Positions 1 to 8,785 of a DNA stretch of 36,081 nucleotides are shown here, one piece after another. The stretch covers positions 1 to 36,081 of the forward strand of contig NZ_JAICBZ010000041.1 in NCBI RefSeq assembly GCF_020179405.1. Reading direction: 5' to 3'. The translations under genes were made by a program, and so were the position numbers. Within the stretch, counting starts at the first letter, position 1. Every line of letters starts with the position of its first letter. The notes beneath the pieces are model-generated. The model was given only the letters and a program-made list of their open reading frames with translations. It had not been told where the DNA came from and made no database searches. The stretch is from Xinfangfangia pollutisoli (GTDB lineage Bacteria; Pseudomonadota; Alphaproteobacteria; Rhodobacterales; Rhodobacteraceae).

Positions 1-584
1 GCCGCGGGCAGGGGCGGGGCCGGCAGCGCCGCGGCAAAGGCCAGGGCACCTTCGGTCAGCGGCCCGTCGATCACCCGGTCGATCAGCCCCAGCTGCGCCG
101 CGCGGGCACTGTCCAGCATCTGGCGTTCGGCGATCACCGGGATCGCCGCCTCAAGCCCGATCAGCCGCGGCAGCCGCTGCGTGCCGCCGGCGCCGGGAAT
201 GATGCCCAAAGTGACCTCGGGCAGGCCCAGGGTCGCCCCGGGCGCCGCAACCCGGAAGGCGCAGCCCAGCGCCAGTTCCAGCCCGCCGCCCAGCACCTGG
301 CCATGCAGCGCCGCGATCCAGGGCTTGGCCGAGGTCTCGATCCGGGCGATCAGATCGGGAAGAACCGGGGCTTCGGGCGGCCGGTCGAATTCGGCGATAT
401 CGGCGCCGCCGATGAACAGCCGCCCCGCCCCGCGCAGCACCACGGCCGAGACCGAGGCGTCGCCCTCCAGCTGCTGGGCCAGGGCCAGAAGCTGGACGCG
501 AATCGCGGTGCCAAGGGCGTTCACCGGCGGGTTGTCGATGGTCAGGACGGCGATGCTGCCGTGGCGGTCAAGCGAGACGGGCAT
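1..584 (-). CDS. Enoyl-CoA hydratase/isomerase-domain protein, partial (probably the N-terminus of a FadB/FadJ-like bifunctional enzyme)
   Basis: This is the N-terminal 194 codons of a crotonase-fold protein that runs off the left edge of the window. The ATG is at 584, after a GGAAAG ribosome site, 35 nt downstream of the CoA-transferase gene. Visible crotonase features are an N-terminal beta strand with NPPVNAL, the oxyanion-hole segment GGADIAEF, the HGQVLGGGLELAL loop, and LPEVTLGIIPGAGGTQRLPRL with its catalytic-type glutamate. This is the hydratase step of beta-oxidation: trans-2-enoyl-CoA to 3-hydroxyacyl-CoA. From memory of the family, this kind of N-terminus is common in alphaproteobacterial fusions to a 3-hydroxyacyl-CoA dehydrogenase. 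The C-terminus is outside the window, so a fusion is inferred only. It is the last visible gene of the minus-strand importer operon. Confidence 0.85.
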   Translation of the reverse strand, partial: MPVSLDRHGSIAVLTIDNPPVNALGTAIRVQLLALAQQLEGDASVSAVVLRGAGRLFIGGADIAEFDRPPEAPVLPDLIARIETSAKPWIAALHGQVLGGGLELALGCAFRVAAPGATLGLPEVTLGIIPGAGGTQRLPRLIGLEAAIPVIAERQMLDSARAAQLGLIDRVIDGPLTEGALAFAAALPAPPLPA

Positions 585-619
585 GGGAACTTTCCGGGTG
601 GGTTGGGGCAGGGAACAGA

Positions 620-1870
620 TCAGGCGCGGGCGTTGGCCAGGCCGCGCTCCGTGCCGGGTGCAAGATCGCGGCAGGCGATCACGCCCTTGGCCTGCAGCGC
701 CGCGATCCGGGCCGGATCAAGCCCCAGCACTTCGGCCAGAACGCTGCGCGTGTCTTCGCCCAGCAGCGGCGGCGCCTTCGCGGCGCGGCCCTGCTGCGCG
801 GCCAGCCCCTGGGCGGGACGCACCAGCCGCACCGGGCCCAGTTCGGGATGCTGCAGCGTCTGCACCACGCCGCGTTCGACCACCGACTTCGCCGACAGCG
901 CCTCGGCCACCGTTTTCACCGGCCCGGCCGGCACATCGGCGGCAAGGCAGGCCTGCAGCCAGTGGTCCGAGCTTCGGGTCGGCAGGATCTCTTGCAGGAT
1001 GTCCAGCAGATCTTGCCGGTGCAGCGCCCGCTGATGCGAGGTCACGAAGCGCGGGTCCTGCGCCAGATCGGGGCGCTGGATCACCCTTTCGCAGAAATCG
1101 ACGAACATGCGGTCATTGCCCACCGCCAGCGCGAAGGCGCCATCCGAGGCGGCGAACAGCTGATAGGGCACCACGGTCGGATGGGCATTGCCATAGCGTT
1201 CGGCCTGGACCCCGGCATTCAGATGGGCGGTGCCGACATTGATCAGCAGGTTCAGCGTCGAATCCAGCAGCGCCACGTCGATGAACTGGCCCTCGCCGGT
1301 GTCGCGGCGCTGATACAGCGCAGCCAGCACCGACTGGGTCGCCACCATGCCCGCCACGACATCGGTGAAGGCCACGCCCAGCCGGTTGGGCGGCCCGTCC
1401 GCCTGGCCGGTGATCGCCATCAGCCCGCTTTCGGCCTGCATGATGAAATCATAGCCGGGCCGCTTCGCCTCGGGCCCGGTCTGGCCATAGCCCGAGATCG
1501 AGCAATAGACGACGCCCGGGTTGATCCTGCGGATGTCCTGATAGCCGATGCCCAGCCGGTCGACCGTGCCGGCGCGGAAGTTTTCAACCACCACATCGGC
1601 GCGGGCGGCCAGATCCAGCACGATGGCCCGGCCTTCCGGGGCCTTCAGATCCAGGGCGACGCTGTGCTTGCCGCGATTGGCACACAGGTAATAGGTGCTG
1701 ACGCCCTTGTAATTCGGCACCGACCAGGCGCGGGTATCGTCGCCGCCCTTGATGTTCTCGATCTTCCAGATCTCGGCGCCCATGTCGGCCAGGCTCATGG
1801 TTGTCCAGGGCCCGGCGAGGACCCGGGTCAGGTCCAGCACCTTGATGCCCTCCAGCGGCAGGGTCTGCAT
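620..1870 (-). CDS. CaiB/BaiF family (class III) CoA-transferase
   Basis: A 416-aa class III CoA-transferase, the family of formyl-CoA, carnitine-CoA and succinyl-CoA:acid transferases. It moves CoA from one acyl-CoA to a free acid through an aspartyl anhydride. The start at 1870 ([21 protein letters not shown]) is preferred because it has a GGGAGAGGAAG ribosome site and the usual family N-terminus. The open frame extends about 43 codons further upstream but lacks family sequence. Seen: the Rossmann-like [19 protein letters not shown] segment, the [12 protein letters not shown] motif, and D170 in AFTDVVAG, which matches the catalytic Asp169 region of formyl-CoA transferase. It lies 26 nt after the ABC ATPase gene in the same operon, so it probably activates the imported substrate or an intermediate. 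The acid it uses cannot be read from the sequence. Confidence 0.9.
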   Translation of the reverse strand: MQTLPLEGIKVLDLTRVLAGPWTTMSLADMGAEIWKIENIKGGDDTRAWSVPNYKGVSTYYLCANRGKHSVALDLKAPEGRAIVLDLAARADVVVENFRAGTVDRLGIGYQDIRRINPGVVYCSISGYGQTGPEAKRPGYDFIMQAESGLMAITGQADGPPNRLGVAFTDVVAGMVATQSVLAALYQRRDTGEGQFIDVALLDSTLNLLINVGTAHLNAGVQAERYGNAHPTVVPYQLFAASDGAFALAVGNDRMFVDFCERVIQRPDLAQDPRFVTSHQRALHRQDLLDILQEILPTRSSDHWLQACLAADVPAGPVKTVAEALSAKSVVERGVVQTLQHPELGPVRLVRPAQGLAAQQGRAAKAPPLLGEDTRSVLAEVLGLDPARIAALQAKGVIACRDLAPGTERGLANARA

Positions 1871-1896
1871 CGGTCTTCCTCTCCCTCTGTGCCCGT

Positions 1897-2907
1897 TCAG
1901 CCGGCCGCGGCCAGGCCCGTCTGGCGGGCGCTGGGAAAGTGGCAGGCGACGGCATGGCCCTGGTCGGTATCGGCCAGAGGCGGTTCCTTCTCGGCGCAAA
2001 CGGCCTGTGCGATCGGGCAGCGCGTGCGGAAACGGCAGCCGGATGGCGGGTTCATCGGGCTTGGCACATCGCCCTTCAGCAAGATGCGCGTCCGGCTGCG
2101 TTCGCGTGGCGGATCGGCCAGCGGCACGGCCGACATCAGCGCCTGGGTGTAGGGATGCAGCGGCGCGGTATAGAGCCGGCGCTTGTCGGCCACCTCGACG
2201 ATCTTGCCCAGATACATCACCGCCACCCGGTCCGAGATGTGCTGCACGACCGACAGGTCATGGGCGATGAACAGGAAGGCAGTTCCGAATTCGCGCTGGA
2301 TGTCCTTCAGCAGGTTCAGCACGCCCGCCTGCACCGACACGTCCAGCGCCGAGACCGGCTCGTCCAGCACCAGAAGATCCGGGCGCAGGGCCAGCGCGCG
2401 GGCGATGACGACCCGCTGTCTTTGCCCGCCCGACAGGGCATGCGGATAGCGGTCGCCATGTTCGGGGTTCAGCCGCACCAGATCCAGCATCTCGGCCACG
2501 CGGCGCTTGCGCGCGGCAGGGTCCAGATCGCTGATGCGCAGCGGTTCGGCGATGTTCTCGGCCACCGTCATGCGCGGATGCAGCGAGCCATAGGGATCCT
2601 GGAACACCAGCTGGATCCGCCGCCGCAGCTGGCGCATCTCGGCCGGGGCCAGCGTGTTGATATCGGTGCCGCGGAACAGGGTCTGGCCGGCGCTCGGCTC
2701 GATCAGGCGCAGGATGCAGCGGCCGAGCGTCGATTTTCCGCAGCCGGATTCGCCCACCAGGCCCAGCGTCTCGCCCGGAGCCACGTCGAAGGACACCCCG
2801 GCCACGGCATTGACCTGGCCGATGTCGCGTTCGATCAGCAGCCCGCCCTTGACGGGAAAGCGCTTCACCAGATTGCGGACGGAAAGGATGGGATCGGGCG
2901 GGGTCAT
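1897..2907 (-). CDS. Peptide/opine-type ABC transporter ATP-binding protein (DppF/OppF-like)
   Basis: A 336-aa cytoplasmic ATPase that powers uptake through the two permeases encoded upstream. Seen: Walker [10 protein letters not shown] at residues 52-60, Q-loop Q103, signature LSGGQ at 158-162, Walker B LLVLDE at 178-183, and the C-terminal oligopeptide-transporter extension ([14 protein letters not shown]), which contains spaced cysteines. The start ATG at 2907 overlaps the stop of the neighbouring ATPase gene in an ATGA, so the two are translationally coupled. With that partner it forms the usual DppD/DppF heterodimer. The family imports di- and oligopeptides, opines, nickel chelates, glutathione and other amino compounds. 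Here the catabolic neighbours suggest a carbon or nitrogen source and not general peptide scavenging. Confidence 0.93.
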   Translation of the reverse strand: MTPPDPILSVRNLVKRFPVKGGLLIERDIGQVNAVAGVSFDVAPGETLGLVGESGCGKSTLGRCILRLIEPSAGQTLFRGTDINTLAPAEMRQLRRRIQLVFQDPYGSLHPRMTVAENIAEPLRISDLDPAARKRRVAEMLDLVRLNPEHGDRYPHALSGGQRQRVVIARALALRPDLLVLDEPVSALDVSVQAGVLNLLKDIQREFGTAFLFIAHDLSVVQHISDRVAVMYLGKIVEVADKRRLYTAPLHPYTQALMSAVPLADPPRERSRTRILLKGDVPSPMNPPSGCRFRTRCPIAQAVCAEKEPPLADTDQGHAVACHFPSARQTGLAAAG

Positions 2908-3893
2908 GCGGCGCTCTCCGGGGCCGAGAAGGCGAAATGGCAGGCGGCGCTGTGGTCGGGCAGATGGCGGACGGGCGGCGTTTCGCGCCGGCAGATGTCC
3001 TGGGCCACGACGCAGCGCGGGTTGAAGGGGCAGCCTTCCGGCAGGCGGCCCAGCGCGGGCGGCGTGCCGTCGATGGAAAACAGCCGGTCCTTCTCGACCG
3101 TCATGTCCGGGATCGAGGCGATCAGCCCGCGGGTGTAGGGGTGGCCCGGGCGGGCGAACAGATCGTCGACCCCGGCCTGTTCCACCACCTGCCCGGCATA
3201 GACCACCGCCACCCGGTCGGCATGGCCGGCCAGCACGCCCAGATCATGGGTGATCAGGATCAGCCCCAGCTTCAGCCGCGCCTGCAGATCGGCCAGAACC
3301 TCCATGATCTGCGCCTGCACCGTCACGTCCAGCGCCGTTGTCGGCTCGTCGGCGATCAGCAGGTCGGGGTCATTGGCCACCGCCATCGCGATCATCACCC
3401 GCTGCCGCATCCCGCCCGAGAATTCATGCGGATATTGCTGCAGCCGCCGGTCGGGCTGCGGAATGGTGACCAGCGCCAGCAGATCCTTCGCCCGGTCCAG
3501 CGCCGCGCGCTTCGACAGATCGGGATTGTGCAGCCGCACCGCCTCGGCGATCTGGGCGCCCACGGTCATCACCGGGTTCAGCGAGGACAGCGGATCCTGG
3601 AAGATCATCGCGATGCGCGCGCCGCGCAGGGCGCGCAGCTCGCGGCGCGGCAGGCCCACCAGCTCGCGCCCCTTGAACTTCACCGACCCGGTCACCCGCG
3701 CGCCTTCGGGCTGCAGACCCAGCGCAGCCAGCATGCCGACCGATTTGCCCGAGCCGGATTCGCCCACGATTCCCAGCACTTCGCCATGGTCGACCTGCAG
3801 GCTTACGCCCCGCACCGCTTCGGAATAAAAGCCGTTCCGGCCGAAGGCCACGCGCAGATCGCGCACCTCGAACAGGGGGGGATGCGCGCTCAT
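2904..3893 (-). CDS. Peptide/opine-type ABC transporter ATP-binding protein (DppD/OppD-like)
   Basis: A 329-aa ATPase partner of the DppF-like protein. The start is the ATG at 3893 ([18 protein letters not shown]), which overlaps the permease stop codon as ATGA. An in-frame extension up to 4145 overlaps the permease gene and is rejected. Seen: Walker A GESGSGKS at residues 44-51, Q-loop in [10 protein letters not shown], signature FSGGMRQRV, Walker B LLIADEP, H-loop in LITHDLGV, and the C-terminal oligo_HPY-type segment [15 protein letters not shown]. The signature has Phe in place of Leu, as is common in DppD/OppD. It is encoded in one tightly overlapping unit with both permeases, so the transporter core is complete apart from the binding protein. 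Confidence 0.93.
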   Translation of the reverse strand: MSAHPPLFEVRDLRVAFGRNGFYSEAVRGVSLQVDHGEVLGIVGESGSGKSVGMLAALGLQPEGARVTGSVKFKGRELVGLPRRELRALRGARIAMIFQDPLSSLNPVMTVGAQIAEAVRLHNPDLSKRAALDRAKDLLALVTIPQPDRRLQQYPHEFSGGMRQRVMIAMAVANDPDLLIADEPTTALDVTVQAQIMEVLADLQARLKLGLILITHDLGVLAGHADRVAVVYAGQVVEQAGVDDLFARPGHPYTRGLIASIPDMTVEKDRLFSIDGTPPALGRLPEGCPFNPRCVVAQDICRRETPPVRHLPDHSAACHFAFSAPESAA

Positions 3894-4729
3894 TTGGACC
3901 TCGGATCGAAATAGTCGTGCAGGCCGTCGCCGATGAAGTTGAAGCCCAGGACGATGGTCAGGATCGCCAGGCCCGGGCCCAGCGCGACCCACCAGGAATA
4001 GAATTGCGACGCCCCGTCCGAGATCATCGAGCCCCATTCCGGGGTCGGCGGCGTGGCCCCCAGCCCGATGAAGGACAGCGAGGCGGCCAGCAGGATGACC
4101 TGGCCCAGATCCATGGTCGCGCTGATCAGCACCGGCGTCCAGCACAGCGGCAGGATATGCTTGGTCAACACCCGCGACCGGGTGGCGCCCGAGGCGATGG
4201 CCGCCTCGACATGTTCACGTTCGCGCACTTCCAGCACCTGGGCGCGCATCAGCCGCGCATAGACCGGCCACCAGACGATCACCATGGCGACGGTCGCATT
4301 TTCAAGCCCCGGCCCCAGCGAGGCGGCAACGGCCATGGCCAGAAGCATCGGCGGAAAGGACAGGGTGATGTCGACCAGCCGCATGATCACCGTATCGACG
4401 AAGCCGCCGATGAAGCCGGCCAGCGCCCCCAGAACGGCGCCGATCGCCACGGCAACGGCGACGACGGTCACCGCGATCGGGATGGAATGGCGCGCGCCGT
4501 GCAACACCCGGCTCAGCACGTCGCGGCCCAGGGCATCGGTGCCCAGAAGATGCTCCCAGCTGGGCGGCTGCAGACGGCGCCCGACCATGTCAAGCGGGGC
4601 GAAGCCCGACATCCAGGGTGCCGCGACCGTGGCGACAAGCCAGAACAGGATCAGCGCGATGCCGACGATCAGCGGGGCGGTCAGCCAGCGCGGGCGCGAG
4701 ATCCGGCGAGGGGAAGGGATGGCGGTCAT
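3890..4729 (-). CDS. ABC transporter permease (DppC-like)
   Basis: A 279-aa inner-membrane permease of the peptide/nickel family. Seen: a cytoplasmic N-terminus with RPRWLTAPLIVGIALILFWL leading into the first membrane helix, the short N-terminal domain typical of DppC (LLGTDALGRDVLSRVLHGAR), several hydrophobic helices, and the EAA-type coupling loop around AAIASGATRSRVLTKHILP. Its length is close to the family norm. It is separated from the upstream permease gene by 3 nt and overlaps the downstream ATPase gene by 4 nt, so it belongs to one polycistronic message. It is expected to pair with the DppB-like protein to form the translocation path. Confidence 0.92.
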   Translation of the reverse strand: MTAIPSPRRISRPRWLTAPLIVGIALILFWLVATVAAPWMSGFAPLDMVGRRLQPPSWEHLLGTDALGRDVLSRVLHGARHSIPIAVTVVAVAVAIGAVLGALAGFIGGFVDTVIMRLVDITLSFPPMLLAMAVAASLGPGLENATVAMVIVWWPVYARLMRAQVLEVREREHVEAAIASGATRSRVLTKHILPLCWTPVLISATMDLGQVILLAASLSFIGLGATPPTPEWGSMISDGASQFYSWWVALGPGLAILTIVLGFNFIGDGLHDYFDPRSK

Positions 4730-4732
4730 GGA

Positions 4733-5746
4733 TCAGCCGAGCCTCACGCGGGGGTTGGCGACGACATAGGCGATGTCGGTCAGCAGGTTGGTGACAAGGA
4801 AGACGACGCCGCCCACGATGGTGACGCCGATGATGGCCGGAAAATCCAGGCCGCGCGCCGCATCGACGGCATAAGAGCCCATGCCCGGCCAGGAGAAGAT
4901 CGTCTCGGTCAGCACGGCGCCGGTCAGCAGATAGGCGAAGGAATAGCCGATGACCGTCAGCGTCGGCACCATGGTGTTGCGCAGCGCATGGCGGATCACC
5001 ACGCGGAACTCTCCGGCGCCCTTGGCGCGCGCGGTCAGGATGAATTCGCGCGACAGGATCTCAAGCATATTGGCGCGGACCAGGCGCGAAATCGTGCCGG
5101 CCACCGCCCAGCCCAGCACGAAGGCGGGCAGGATCAGATGCCAGACCGCATCCAGGAACAGGCGGAGATTGCCGGCAAGCAGCGTGTCGATGGTCATGAA
5201 GCCGGTCACCAAGGGGGGCGGTGTCGCCCGCGCATCCAGCCGTCCGGGCCCGGGCAGCACGCCCCATTGCACCGAAAAGACGTAAAGCAGCGCCAGGCCC
5301 AGCCAGAAGACCGGGATGGACGAGCCGAACAGCGCGAAGACCCGGGCGGCGTGGTCGATCACCGTATTGCGGAAATAGGCGGCCAGCACGCCCAGGCTGA
5401 TGCCGATCGTCGCGCCCACGACCATGGCCGCCATCACCAGTTCCATCGTCGCGGGCAGGCGGTACAGCACATCCTGCGCCACCGGCCGGCGGGTGATGAA
5501 AGAGGTGCCCATGTCGCCGGTCAGCAGATTGCCGACATAGATGACGTAGCGTTCCGGCAGGCTGCGATCGAGGCCCCATTTCGCCTTGGCCGCCGCCACG
5601 ATCTCGGGGTTGTTCATCTGCCGGTCCGACACGATGGCGGTCAGCGGATCGCCCTTGGTGACGCTGGTCAGCAGGAAGGCCAGGGTCACGATCCCCAGCA
5701 CCAGGAACGGCATCGCGATCAGGCGGCGCAGGATATAGCGGGTCAT
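4733..5746 (-). CDS. ABC transporter permease (DppB-like), first gene of the importer operon
   Basis: A 337-aa inner-membrane permease. Seen: the classic DppB start MTRYILRRLIAMPFLVLGI, a large first periplasmic region (NNPEIVAAAKAKWGLDRSLP) as in DppB/OppB, about six hydrophobic helices, and the coupling loop TARAKGAGEFRVVIRHALR. The end GLDFPAIIGVTIVGGVVFL with a following NLLTDIAY is typical. It opens the minus-strand operon dppB-dppC-dppD-dppF-CoA-transferase-hydratase. The substrate-binding protein is not next to it; the only candidate lies at 13577-15175, inside the aminotransferase operon. Its promoter would lie in 5747-5902, which is shared with the divergent IclR-family gene and contains a palindrome. 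Confidence 0.92.
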   Translation of the reverse strand: MTRYILRRLIAMPFLVLGIVTLAFLLTSVTKGDPLTAIVSDRQMNNPEIVAAAKAKWGLDRSLPERYVIYVGNLLTGDMGTSFITRRPVAQDVLYRLPATMELVMAAMVVGATIGISLGVLAAYFRNTVIDHAARVFALFGSSIPVFWLGLALLYVFSVQWGVLPGPGRLDARATPPPLVTGFMTIDTLLAGNLRLFLDAVWHLILPAFVLGWAVAGTISRLVRANMLEILSREFILTARAKGAGEFRVVIRHALRNTMVPTLTVIGYSFAYLLTGAVLTETIFSWPGMGSYAVDAARGLDFPAIIGVTIVGGVVFLVTNLLTDIAYVVANPRVRLG

Positions 5747-5798
5747 TTGGCCTGGATTTCCTCGTCTTGCAGGTTGGTTCCGCCGTCTTGTGACGGTT

Positions 5799-5828
5799 AC
5801 TATTGACAGCCGGCAGCCAAGTCGTCAA
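5799..5828 (-). promoter_or_regulatory. Candidate sigma70-type promoter of the importer operon
   Basis: Read on the minus strand, TTGACG (5828-5823) is followed after 18 nt by AATAGT (5804-5799, four of six consensus bases). Transcription would start near 5792, about 45 nt before dppB. The palindrome at 5834-5850 would then lie just upstream of the -35. This is pattern matching only, and such matches can arise by chance. Confidence 0.4.
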
Positions 5829-5831
5829 CAT
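5803..5831 (+). promoter_or_regulatory. Candidate promoter of the IclR-family regulator gene
   Basis: TTGACA (5803-5808, a perfect -35) is followed after 17 nt by CAACAT (5826-5831, three of six). A better -10, CATAAT (5829-5834), lies at a long 20-nt spacing. Either choice places the 5834-5850 palindrome at or just after the -10, around the transcription start, which would suit autorepression by an IclR-type protein. The promoter overlaps the divergent importer promoter. Confidence 0.35.
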
Positions 5832-5833
5832 AA

Positions 5834-5850
5834 TTGAAATTAAGTTTCAA
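5834..5850. promoter_or_regulatory. Candidate IclR-family operator palindrome (site 1)
   Basis: Perfect 6-bp inverted arms TTGAAA / TTTCAA are separated by five bases (TTAAG). The TGAAA-N5-TTTCA layout matches the KdgR-type operator of the IclR family as I remember it. It agrees at 10 of 14 defined positions with the E. coli IclR consensus TGGAAATNATTTCCA. It sits in an unusually AT-rich patch between the divergent importer operon and the gene for an IclR-family protein. It shares a G.AATTAA.TT.CA core with the palindrome at 11289-11305. Confidence 0.55.
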
Positions 5851-5902
5851 ATATTAGCGCCAGCCGGAAAACACGCCGAAGAAAGTAAGATCGGGGAAAA
5901 AG

Positions 5903-6727
5903 ATGCGGAAAAGGGCGCTGCCTGTAGACGGAACCGAGCCGATCGAGGCCAGCAATCCTGCGGCCTCGCTGACCCGCGGGCTAGAGATCCTGCGGTCCTT
6001 CACCGCCAGTGATTCGACCCTGGGCAATCAGGAACTGATCGAGCGGACGGGCCTGCCCAAGGCCACGGTGTCGCGGCTGACCGCCACGCTGGTGGCGCTG
6101 GGCTATCTGCATTACGACACCCAGCTTGGCCGCTACAGCATCGGTCCTGCGACCGTGTCGCTGGGCTATTCCGCGCTCAGCTCCAGCGCGGTGGTGCAGA
6201 TGGCGCAGCCGATCCTGCAGGATCTGGCCGATCGCTCGGGCGTTGCCACGGCTTTGGGCACGCGCGACGGGCTGGAGATGGTCTATCTGGCCAACTATCG
6301 CTCGCAAAGCCCGGTCTCGCTGCGGCTGAATGTCGGGTCGCGCCTGCCGATCTGGCGCACGGCGATGGGGCTTGCCTATCTGGCCGAGATGCGGACCGAG
6401 GCCCGCGACGAGGTGGTGGCCCAGATCGTCGCCCGCGCGCCCGATCAGGAAGCGCGGCTGCGCGCGACGCTGGACGAGGCGCTGGAAAGTTATGCAACGC
6501 TGGGTTTCGTGGCCACGTTCGGCACCTGGTACAGCTATATCAACGCGGTCGGCATCGCCTTCCGCCCGACCGATGGCTCGCCGCTGGTCGCCATCACCTG
6601 CGGCGGCATTGTCGACATCATCCCGCGCGAGGTGTGCCTGTCGCGCGTGGGCCCCGATCTGGTTCATGCCGCGGCCCGGCTGCGCGCCCGGCTGAACGGC
6701 GACCCCAATCCCGTTCCCGCCCCCTAG
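5903..6727 (+). CDS. IclR-family transcriptional regulator
   Basis: A 274-aa DNA-binding regulator. Residues of about 22-80 form the winged helix-turn-helix (SLTRGLEILRSF, then NQELIERTGLPKATVSRLTA and the wing YDTQLGRYSIG). The remainder is the IclR ligand-binding domain with its usual segments (VATALGTRDGLEMVYL, LPIWRTAMGLAYLAEM, SPLVAITCGG). The start at 5903 follows GGGGAAAAAG. It is transcribed divergently from the importer operon and is 33 nt upstream of the AcoC-like gene, so the two are probably cotranscribed. It is the only regulator in the island and most likely controls it in response to the substrate or an intermediate. Whether it activates or represses cannot be told from sequence. 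Palindromes fitting its family occur at 5834-5850 and 11289-11305. Confidence 0.93.
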   Translation: MRKRALPVDGTEPIEASNPAASLTRGLEILRSFTASDSTLGNQELIERTGLPKATVSRLTATLVALGYLHYDTQLGRYSIGPATVSLGYSALSSSAVVQMAQPILQDLADRSGVATALGTRDGLEMVYLANYRSQSPVSLRLNVGSRLPIWRTAMGLAYLAEMRTEARDEVVAQIVARAPDQEARLRATLDEALESYATLGFVATFGTWYSYINAVGIAFRPTDGSPLVAITCGGIVDIIPREVCLSRVGPDLVHAAARLRARLNGDPNPVPAP

Positions 6728-6760
6728 GCCTCAGCGCCGCTTCGCCCGGCAACCAAGGAC

Positions 6761-8077
6761 ATGCCCATGCCGCTTCCCGTTCTTTACCCGAAGGTCAGCC
6801 TTGAAATGGAAACCGGCCGGATCGCGCGCTGGCTGGTCGCCGATGGCGAAACCGTCAGCGCCGGTCAGGTGATCTTCGAGATCGACAATGACAAGGCCGC
6901 GGTCGAGGTCGAGGCGCCGGGGGCCGGGGTGCTGCGCCATCTGGTGGCCGAAGGCGCCGAGGTCGATGTGGGGGCCGAGGTCGCCCGGATCGCGGCGCCC
7001 GCCGAAGCCGGGGCCGGGGCTGGGGCCGATGCGCCGACGCCGGCCGCCCGGGCTGTCGCGGCGCCCGTCGCGGCGCGCCCGGCCCCGCAGGTTTCCCCCG
7101 CGCCGGTGCCGGCGGCGCGGGCGCAGATGCCCAACCCCACGCCCCTGGCCCGCCGCATCGCGCGCGAGAAGGGGCTGGACCTGTCGGGTCTGCCCGGCAC
7201 CGGGCCGCGCGGACGGGTGCAAAAGGCCGATGTGCTGGCGCTGCTGTCGTCGATCGCCGCCGCGCCGGTTGCTCCGGCAGCCGGCCCCAGACCTGCCGCG
7301 GGGGCACAGCCGGGCGGGCAGCTGAACGCGGCCTGGCTGCGCCGGGGCACGGGAATGCCGGTCGTGCTGCTGCATGGCTACAGCGCCGATCTGAACAACT
7401 GGCGCGGTCTTTTCGCCGGGACGCCGGCCGCCTTTCCGGTGCTGGCGCTGGATCTGCCCGCCCATGGTGCCTCGCCCCGGGCGGTGCCGGCCGATGCCGA
7501 TGCGCTGTGCGCCCAGGTCGAGGCGACGCTGGCCGGCCTGGTCGAGGGGCCGCTGGTGCTGGCGGGCCATTCCTTCGGTGGTGCGGTGGCGGCCCGGCTG
7601 GCGGCGCGCGGCGGGCTGGACCTGCGCGGGCTGTGCCTGTTCGCGCCGGCGGGTCTGGGCCCCGAGATCGACGAAAGCTTCACCCGCGGCATCCTGCGCG
7701 CCCGCAGCGCCGCCAGCCTGCGCCCCTGGCTGGAACGGCTGGTCCATGACCCCGCCACGATTTCCGATGCATTCGTGACCGCCGTCGCCGCCCAGCGGCA
7801 GGACGAGGGGCTGACGGCGGCAATGGCGGCTTTCGCCGAGCGCTTCTTCCCGGATGGCACGCAGATCCTGTCGATCAAGGCGGATCTGGCCCGGTTGCGG
7901 GTGCCGGCCCGGGTGATCTTCGGGCGGCAGGACCGGATCCTGCCCTTCGGCGCGACCCGCGATCTGCCGGCGACGGTCGGGCTGCATGCTGTGGACGGGT
8001 GCGGTCACCTGCCGCATCTGGAACATCCCGAACTGGCGCTGCGGCTGCTGGCCGAGCTGTGGCGCAGCGCGGGCTGA
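6761..8077 (+). CDS. AcoC-like E2 protein: lipoyl domain, E3-binding domain, alpha/beta hydrolase
   Basis: A 438-aa three-domain protein. Residues 4-78 form a lipoyl domain with lipoyl-lysine K45 in DNDKAAVEVEAP. An Ala/Pro linker (79-123) follows. Residues 124-162 are a peripheral E3-binding domain (NPTPLARRIAREKG, GTGPRGRVQKADV). Residues 188-438 are an alpha/beta hydrolase with VVLLHGY, nucleophile S271 in GHSFGG, acid Asp in FGRQDRIL and His in GCGHLPHLEHPE. This resembles Pseudomonas AcoC, the E2 of acetoin dehydrogenase, where an alpha/beta-hydrolase fold replaces the normal chloramphenicol-acetyltransferase-like core. As I recall AcoC it lacks the E3-binding domain, so this protein is a longer variant. 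The likely E1 partner is encoded at 11361-13535. No E3 gene is in the window. Start 6761 follows AAGGAC. Confidence 0.88.
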   Translation: MPMPLPVLYPKVSLEMETGRIARWLVADGETVSAGQVIFEIDNDKAAVEVEAPGAGVLRHLVAEGAEVDVGAEVARIAAPAEAGAGAGADAPTPAARAVAAPVAARPAPQVSPAPVPAARAQMPNPTPLARRIAREKGLDLSGLPGTGPRGRVQKADVLALLSSIAAAPVAPAAGPRPAAGAQPGGQLNAAWLRRGTGMPVVLLHGYSADLNNWRGLFAGTPAAFPVLALDLPAHGASPRAVPADADALCAQVEATLAGLVEGPLVLAGHSFGGAVAARLAARGGLDLRGLCLFAPAGLGPEIDESFTRGILRARSAASLRPWLERLVHDPATISDAFVTAVAAQRQDEGLTAAMAAFAERFFPDGTQILSIKADLARLRVPARVIFGRQDRILPFGATRDLPATVGLHAVDGCGHLPHLEHPELALRLLAELWRSAG

Positions 8078-8084
8078 GGATGAA

Positions 8085-8108
8085 AAACGGGCGCCGCGGC
8101 GCCCGTTT
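8085..8108. terminator. Bidirectional terminator between convergent genes
   Basis: A perfect 24-bp palindrome with 12-bp arms (left arm AAACGGGCGCCG) lies in the 54-bp gap between the converging AcoC-like gene (ends 8077) and the aldolase gene (ends 8132). The palindrome itself supplies a GC-rich stem flanked by A and T runs on both strands, so it can serve both directions, although the T-runs are only three long. Confidence 0.7.
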
Positions 8109-8131
8109 CCGTGCCGCGAAGGGACCCGCGC

Positions 8132-8785
8132 TCAGCGGGTCTTTTGCTGGCCGTAGCTGCGATAGCGCGCGGCGACTTCGATCATGTCGTCGGGGCCCAG
8201 CAGCGCCGGCGCGCCGGCGGCGCATGCCAGCAGGTATTGCCGCGCCAGGGTTTCCAGCTTGTCGGCCCGCGACAGCGCCGCGGTCAGATCGGCGCCCAGC
8301 GCCACCATGCCGTGATTGGCCATCAGGCAGGCGGTGAAACCGTCATCCAGGGTTTCGGCCACCGCCTCGGCCAGCGCCAGGCTGCCGAAACAGGCATAGG
8401 GCGCGCAGGGCACCGTCGTGCCGCCGAAGCCCGCGACCATGTAGTGAAACGGCGGAATCGCCTGACGGAGGCAGGACAGCGCCACGCAATGATCGGGATG
8501 GGCATGGACCACCGCCCCCGCATCCGGGCGCGCGGCATAGATCCGGGCATGGATCGCCCATTCGGATGACGGCGTCCAGTCGCCCGACCAGCCGCCGTCC
8601 AGATCCATGACCACGATCTGCTCGGGGCGCATCTTGTCGGGCGTGATGCCGGTTGGCGTGATCAGCATGCCCGCGCCATGGCGCAGGCTGAAATTCCCCA
8701 CCGTGCCGCTGTTCAGCCCCAGCCGGACCGAGTCCAGTGCCGCTGCGACCAGCGCCGCGCGGGCCTCGTCTTCATTCATCCGCAT
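8132..8785 (-). CDS. Class II aldolase/adducin-family protein, FucA-like
   Basis: A 217-aa zinc-dependent aldolase, about the length of E. coli L-fuculose-1-phosphate aldolase (215 aa). The alignment from memory is close throughout: RLGLNSGTVGNFSLR, GMLITPTGI, SSEW with E75, VVHAHPDHC with zinc ligands H94 and H96, FHYMVA with Y115, PCAPYACFG, and NHGMVALG with the third ligand H158. The reaction type is retro-aldol cleavage, or decarboxylation, of a phosphorylated sugar or sugar acid. The start at 8785 is preferred over 8779 because GGAGAAGG lies 6 nt before it; it overlaps the kinase gene. Its partner kinase is of the OtnK type, whose usual companion OtnC is a different branch of this family. 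The true substrate is therefore uncertain. Confidence 0.88.
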   Translation of the reverse strand: MRMNEDEARAALVAAALDSVRLGLNSGTVGNFSLRHGAGMLITPTGITPDKMRPEQIVVMDLDGGWSGDWTPSSEWAIHARIYAARPDAGAVVHAHPDHCVALSCLRQAIPPFHYMVAGFGGTTVPCAPYACFGSLALAEAVAETLDDGFTACLMANHGMVALGADLTAALSRADKLETLARQYLLACAAGAPALLGPDDMIEVAARYRSYGQQKTR

